Shown piece by piece: positions 22,316-23,594 of a DNA stretch of 23,594 bases. The notes beneath the pieces were generated by a model that did no database searches, was not told where the DNA came from, and saw nothing but the letters and a program-made list of their open reading frames with translations. The first letter of the stretch is position 1, and the number at the start of each line of letters is the position of its first letter. A program made the translations under genes and the position numbers. This stretch comes from a virus: positions 1-23,594 of IMG/VR virus record IMGVR_UViG_3300030419_001131; one strand, 5' to 3'.

Positions 22316-23443
22316 TTATTTTGAATTTTCTTCAGATTCGTAAAAATCAGAAGCATTTCCCACACGCTTATCAAACTTCATGATCACTTCTTCGTCCATG
22401 ATCTCCATGACATTCTTTCTAAATGTCTCGTCCTCAAGTCTCTCTACCCATTTAGCGGCCTGAAACTTTGGGCCAATTGTCTCGCCTTGCTTGTCTAGCA
22501 ATTCGTACCAAGCGCCGGAACGTTTAAGTCTGTGCGAACCGCCAATGGCGTCAAACCAACTTTCTTCGTCCTGCACTCCAATTGAGTCTCCCCATAGAAT
22601 GCGAAAATTACACTGTCTACCCTGTGTTCCAAAGCGAGATTTTTCAAGCTTTACTTTGACCTCTGAGCCGATACGGAACCCTTTATCATCCAACACAAAG
22701 CTAGCTTTAGCTTTGCGGCCAGTCAGCCAAATTCGAAGCGAGTAGGCATAGATCATAGCCTTCCCTCCAGGCGTCATATAAGGCGTTGTAAGCGCTTCTG
22801 ATGGAGATCGGGTAATATTGGTCTTAAGCTGGTTAAGGACAAGGAACGTGCTCTGAGAGTTCGCAATGGGTACTGTAAGCTTAGACATGCCCTTTGCCAA
22901 GATTCTTGCCTTGACAGCCATCGATGAAAGTGGATTAAAGTCGCCTTCAACGTCAGATACCGATGGAGTGAGGGCTAGCGAATCCCATACAAATAGCATA
23001 CGATTGTCGTTAGAACCCAGCAACTCTTCGATAGTCTCTAGAACAAACTCAACTGAAGTTGCTTGAACATACAAAAGCTTGTCTAGATCGCAGCCAGCCC
23101 TCTCAAGGAAGGTCGGATCAATAGCAGACTCGCTATCAAAATAAATAACGTCGATTCCCAGCTTCTGTGCATTGGCTGCAACCTGCGCGGCCATATAACT
23201 TTTACCAGTTGCTTCTAAACCGGCAATCTCAACAACCTTGCCAACTGGGATTCCGGCTAGCTTACCTCTACAGATGATAGAATCCAGCCAGCGTGAGCCA
23301 GTTGGGATCCACTCTTTAACCTCAGTAGGGTTCTCATCTTTTAGATCGTGAGCAACATTTTGGCCGGCTTTCTTGTTAATCAGATCTCGCATTTGCGTGA
23401 TTGAAAGTTTGCCTGCTCCGTTTGATTTCTTAGCTCTTGCCAT
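22316..23443 (-). CDS. recA: RecA/UvsX-type recombinase
   Basis: A 375-aa strand-exchange ATPase. Counting from ATG 23443, Walker A is GLEATGKS (75-82), the glutamate loop FDSESA (102-107) holds the catalytic Glu105, Walker B is MLFVWDS (149-155), the Gln switch region is LVLNQLKTNI (201-210), and TPGGKAMIYAYSLRI (224-238) matches RecA's loop 2 and the following strand (GGNALKFYASVRL). The tail is acidic like that of RecA. The open frame runs on to 23503, but an AAGGAG just before 23443 and the normal N-terminal helix MARAKKSNGAGKLS decide the start. It starts one base after the upstream stop. It would drive recombination-dependent replication and repair with the helicase and exonuclease. Confidence 0.93.
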   Translation of the reverse strand: MARAKKSNGAGKLSITQMRDLINKKAGQNVAHDLKDENPTEVKEWIPTGSRWLDSIICRGKLAGIPVGKVVEIAGLEATGKSYMAAQVAANAQKLGIDVIYFDSESAIDPTFLERAGCDLDKLLYVQATSVEFVLETIEELLGSNDNRMLFVWDSLALTPSVSDVEGDFNPLSSMAVKARILAKGMSKLTVPIANSQSTFLVLNQLKTNITRSPSEALTTPYMTPGGKAMIYAYSLRIWLTGRKAKASFVLDDKGFRIGSEVKVKLEKSRFGTQGRQCNFRILWGDSIGVQDEESWFDAIGGSHRLKRSGAWYELLDKQGETIGPKFQAAKWVERLEDETFRKNVMEIMDEEVIMKFDKRVGNASDFYESEENSK

Positions 23444-23444
23444 T

Positions 23445-23594
23445 TTAGTGAACTCCTTGATGTGGGTGCGGGTGTGGATGTGGGGTCGCGCTAGCAACAA
23501 CAACGATGGTCGCCAATACTACAACCGTCACCACAATAGGCGCCACAGCGGCTCTCGGTGGATGCTGACGTGGATGCGGCCTAGGTCGCGGTGG
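23445..23594 (-). CDS. Partial Pro/His-rich membrane protein (C-terminus)
   Basis: The last 49 codons of a frame that enters from the right edge and stops at TAA 23447-23445. It has a Pro/Arg/His-rich segment, one clear hydrophobic stretch (APIVVTVVVLATIVVVASA) and a short tail with a PHPHPHPH repeat. The frame has no internal stop and its stop is spaced one base from recA. The rest of the gene is needed to be sure it is coding. Confidence 0.45.
   Translation of the reverse strand, partial: PPRPRPHPRQHPPRAAVAPIVVTVVVLATIVVVASATPHPHPHPHQGVH

Noticed and set aside
23459-23488. Short G-rich repeats on the plus strand as a possible array or G-quadruplex
   Set aside because: The repeat is explained by His-Pro codons on the minus strand, and the G-runs are too short and irregular.
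23444-23503. N-terminal extension of RecA to 23503
   Set aside because: The added residues are an out-of-frame reading of the His/Pro repeats, and ATG 23443 has a clear AAGGAG.

Overview
This window looks like part of a large tailed-phage genome with a Gram-negative host, probably aquatic. It holds a near-continuous run of minus-strand genes coding for replication, recombination, nucleotide metabolism and small regulatory proteins. No plus-strand gene is convincing. Most junctions overlap (ATGA, GTGA or similar) or are a few bases apart, and no gene-free stretch exceeds about 100 bases. There are no rRNAs, no tRNAs that I can see, no insertion sequences and no CRISPR array. Phage origin is inferred from the dense one-direction layout, the phage-type Dam methylase, the stand-alone GroES-like protein, the RecA/DnaB/5'-3' exonuclease set and many short phage-style genes. 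The Gram-negative host is inferred from two lipobox proteins and consensus sigma-70 promoters.

Read in the direction of transcription, from the right end to the left. 23594-21867 holds the tail of a Pro/His-rich membrane protein, a RecA/UvsX-type recombinase and a His-rich WxPG-type lipoprotein. A composite hairpin/promoter (about 21803-21853) then opens a second block: dCMP-deaminase-type enzyme, a 79-aa protein, a 5'-3' exonuclease, a small-core nucleotidyltransferase, a 203-aa conserved phage protein, an 835-aa phage protein, a 64-aa lipoprotein, an acyl-CoA thioesterase and a NUDIX hydrolase. A perfect TTGACA-17-TATAAT promoter (15177-15205) drives the DnaB-like helicase and a class II (B12) ribonucleotide reductase. 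Another consensus promoter (11331-11358) drives two small proteins, a GroES-like co-chaperonin, two proteins of unclear function, a bacterial-type DNA polymerase III alpha subunit, an HNH endonuclease, dUTPase, Dam-type methylase, a zinc-ribbon protein, a CBS-less IMP dehydrogenase/GMP reductase, a ribbon-helix-helix protein, a mini sigma-region-4 protein and an acidic low-complexity protein. A rho-independent terminator (1166-1204) separates these from a membrane protein, a ClpP-like protease and a gene cut by the left edge.

Taken together, the genes supply a replisome in which a C-family polymerase stands where T4-type phages use a B-family enzyme, plus a recombinase, an RNA-primer/flap exonuclease and a dNTP/GTP supply line (NrdJ, dCMP deaminase, dUTPase, IMPDH/GMPR, NUDIX). 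No thymidylate synthase, primase or clamp gene lies in the window.

The most interesting points are: two promoters whose -35 box contains the upstream gene's stop codon; a hairpin that could hide a Shine-Dalgarno site only on read-through transcripts; a polymerase with a complete PHP metal site; a ClpP with a Ser-His-Asn triad; a repeated W-[RK]-x-F-[LI]-N tag at the ends of adjacent phage proteins; a mini sigma-like protein with a Cys cluster; and a phage-borne acyl-CoA thioesterase. All family assignments come from reading motifs by eye, without database searches.
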